Source of the DNA: Bradysia coprophila
Lineage: Eukaryota > Arthropoda > Insecta > Diptera > Sciaridae
DNA: 64,000 bases
Reading direction: 5' to 3'
Assembly (NCBI RefSeq): GCF_014529535.1
Contig: NW_023503493.1
Coordinates: 20,306,001 to 20,370,000, forward strand
A program made the translations under genes and the position numbers. The notes under the pieces were generated by a model. That model searched no databases. It was not told the origin of the DNA and worked only from the letters and a program-made list of their open reading frames with translations. Positions 61,752 to 64,000 of this stretch are shown one piece after another (positions within the stretch are counted from its first letter, which is position 1; each line of letters opens with the position of its first letter).

Positions 61752-64000
61752 GTAAGTGAAATTTACTCCGTTTTTTTATGTCTAAGAGAAAATTGAACAA
61801 ACAGTAAAACTAAGAATTGGTCATGTACTTACTTCACCACCTAAACGTGGGTGTAACTGTCAACCGTTCAGTCCAATGAAAGTGTAAAACAGGTGTGGTC
61901 AATTGTCCGCCCGGAGGACATAAAAATTTGATTTTCGTACTTAAACGCACTCATTTTCATATTATTTTGACATAAAATGTGAGTGAACGGATAACCGAAA
62001 ATATTCGAAATAGAGACGGTATATCTTCAAGTTACTTCAAGTTCTCTTGGTCTTTTATCAGCATTAATAACTTCCTCAAATTCTTTAAGGACACTTTGAG
62101 ATGGGAAATGATCTCGAAAATATCATATAGACTTAAAAATAAATAAAAAGGTTCTGACTTTAGTTCCCTTCGGTCGTACGTCATGCCAAGGCGTAGCTCT
62201 TCCTGAAAACTTTCTCAAACTATACGAAAAAAAAAAACTTTTTAAATTTGCATTTAATTTGTATGACGTTTTTTGCTTAAGTCAGGACCTAGCTACATGA
62301 GAGCGAAGAGGAGCCGAGATCACTCTGGAAACTCTAGAGCACGATCTAAGAAACTGTTATCTGAAAATACAATAATCGATTTTTTCTAAACTGAAAACTT
62401 GCTCATATTGCTTTTCGATCAAAATGTAATGAAACTTGTTTCGTTATAATGCTTAGCGTTATCTGTATACTCATATTCAGACAAGAAACCCTATGTGCTG
62501 TTAGACTTTTTTGATAGTTTCAATTTAAAATTTAAAATTACGATAGATCATCATCATCATTATTGATTGCGCCTCTTTCCAGATAAGAAAATAAGAGAAA
62601 AAAAAATACAAAATCTTAATTAACTTCATCTAATCAAAAAAAAAAAAAATCGTAATCATCTTCACAAGAAAAGATGTTCATAAAAGTCTACTCCATCTGA
62701 AATGAATTGACATTCATAATGTACCGATTAATTGTTTTTTTTTAAATCAATCTGTCAGTTAAAAATAATAATCTGAGAATTTACACAACGTTTTCAGTTT
62801 CAATAAGCAATTCCGATTTCTAATATTACTTTTTTTTAAATTGAAATGATTTGTTATGACAACTATTAAGTACTCGAAAGAAATGTGATTTTTGACGCAA
62901 TTCTTTTATTGTCTTGTAAATAATAATGGAATGAAGGAAGAACACTGGGTAGGTGACAAAGCAATGATTATAACTCAAAAGTGAGAACTAAAATCTAGAC
63001 GAGATAATACGTTAACCTTTTAGTAACGGCTAGCGTATCGCTAAACAACGATTACAGTGATATTCATTAAGTCCATTATTTTGTGCCTTTCCTTACACTT
63101 GTCGTTCCGTTGTTTTTATACAGATCTCCGTTCAGTACATCTGAACGTACTTCTCGGTTTACACTTGCGATTGAATGAGAACACGTGCTCACTCACTGAT
63201 GTATGAGAACAGAACAAACAGCTGAAAACGGTTGTTGAATCTTACTCTATTACTTCTTTAGTTTAGTTCAAAGTGTATAAGTGTTTGATAAATAAATCTA
63301 TTATAAAATACCATGTTGATCGCTGGCCATCGCTTATTTTTCCCACTGTCGATAACAGATGATTAACAGTTTCTTCTTAGTATGTCTGGTCTGGTGTTTA
63401 CTGGCTTCGATGTTCAGAAAATGTAACTAAACCTCAATGAAAGAAAATAAAATTTTGAGGCAATTGAAATCATCGATCATGTCGAATGCAAACGGCCAAA
63501 CGCGGACACAAATAAATTATCTCAATAAAAATAAAAAACAAAAAATTCATTTTATTCTCTTCTTGTGGCGGATCGGTATAGCAAAATTAAAAGTGTGCGC
63601 GTCCGAATGTGTTGTTGCGAAGTGAGCACTCTGGGCACGGGTCACTGTCCCAATAAATCGCTTGTAATTGTATGTATGGTATTTAATGTGCATAAAATTG
63701 AAATGGCGAACTAAATTTTGTGTTGGCTTTTATTTATTAAAAATTGTTCAAATCATCACCAGAAAATTATCCGATGATAGTTCGTTTCTTTTATATTTAA
63801 TGTTCTCATATTATATATAGAGCCATTCGGCACAGAATTACATGCTTGACATTTAAGACAGCAATTAATGCAAACAATGATATTTAAAATCAATAATGAA
63901 ATGAAAACCCCATTTTAATAGAGTATTTTAACTGAATGAATGTGCGTCCTTCATGTGTCTTATCATTGTTGTATTGAATTAAATTAATAAAATAACGAAT
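61752..64000 (+). other. Btk29A intron 4, open at right edge
   Basis: Follows donor A|GTAAGTG. It contains a short dispersed repeat near 61900-61975 also seen near 23613-23700. No exon was recognised; the open frame at 63437-63625 looks random. Confidence 0.5.

Noticed and set aside
1-64000. LTR retroelement, Polinton or other virus-like element
   Set aside because: I saw no paired direct long terminal repeats, no Gag, integrase or envelope frames and no capsid-like frames.
1-64000. tRNA, rRNA or other structured RNA genes
   Set aside because: No cloverleaf with A and B boxes or rRNA segment was recognised by eye; a covariance search was not possible.

Overview
This window is nuclear DNA from an AT-rich insect, most likely a fly of a lower dipteran lineage. 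The evidence is spliced genes with short GT-AG introns (about 60-80 bp), an inscuteable gene, a cryptocephal/ATF4 gene and a Btk29A/Tec kinase whose protein sequence is close to the Drosophila form as I remember it. The fly lineage (for example a fungus gnat) is inference, not shown directly.

Layout. 1-8 kb: non-coding AT-rich DNA, perhaps holding a 5' non-coding exon of the next gene. 8.1-10.9 kb (+): inscuteable, two coding exons. 11-14 kb: a hairpin MITE and a 5'-truncated, decayed RTE-type LINE. 14.8-16.8 kb (-): RCC2, six coding exons. 18.2-18.7 kb: a foldback repeat. 18.9-19.8 kb (+): a three-exon gene I do not recognise. 21.9-23.4 kb (-): a basic, NuSAP-like gene. 23.5-29.2 kb: a repeat island with a hairpin MITE, a 125-bp satellite, a 1.87-kb element with 194-bp inverted ends, and nested inside it a 1.37-kb element with a 144-bp tandem array and a (CGGA)n tract. 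29.5-30.4 kb (+): ALKBH2-type DNA demethylase. 32.6-35.4 kb (+): cytosolic 5'-nucleotidase-family protein. 36.0-36.7 kb (-): secreted NPC2-like lipid-binding protein. 37.9-40.4 kb: more inverted and tandem repeats. 40.9-48.9 kb (-): ATF4/cryptocephal with a 6.8-kb intron, an internal alternative first exon and an out-of-frame overlapping uORF. 50.3-50.8 kb: two MITEs. 52.4 kb to the right edge (+): the first four recognised coding exons of Btk29A (PH domain and Btk zinc motif). Its 8.1-kb first intron holds a second copy of the nested element, minisatellites and a 400-bp foldback.

The genes are independently transcribed and do not form a pathway. Several act in division or chromatin (Insc, RCC2, NuSAP-like), one in DNA alkylation repair (ALKBH2) and one in the integrated stress response (ATF4). 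Splice sites were placed by eye from consensus and reading phase; all proposed coding joins are phase-consistent. I saw no tRNA, rRNA, CRISPR or LTR-flanked element. The most interesting biology is the ATF4 leader, whose uORF overlaps the main start by 83 nt out of frame. The most interesting DNA is a family of short-inverted-end, satellite-bearing, GTCC/GTCT-microsatellite elements that resemble dipteran mini-me/DINE elements.
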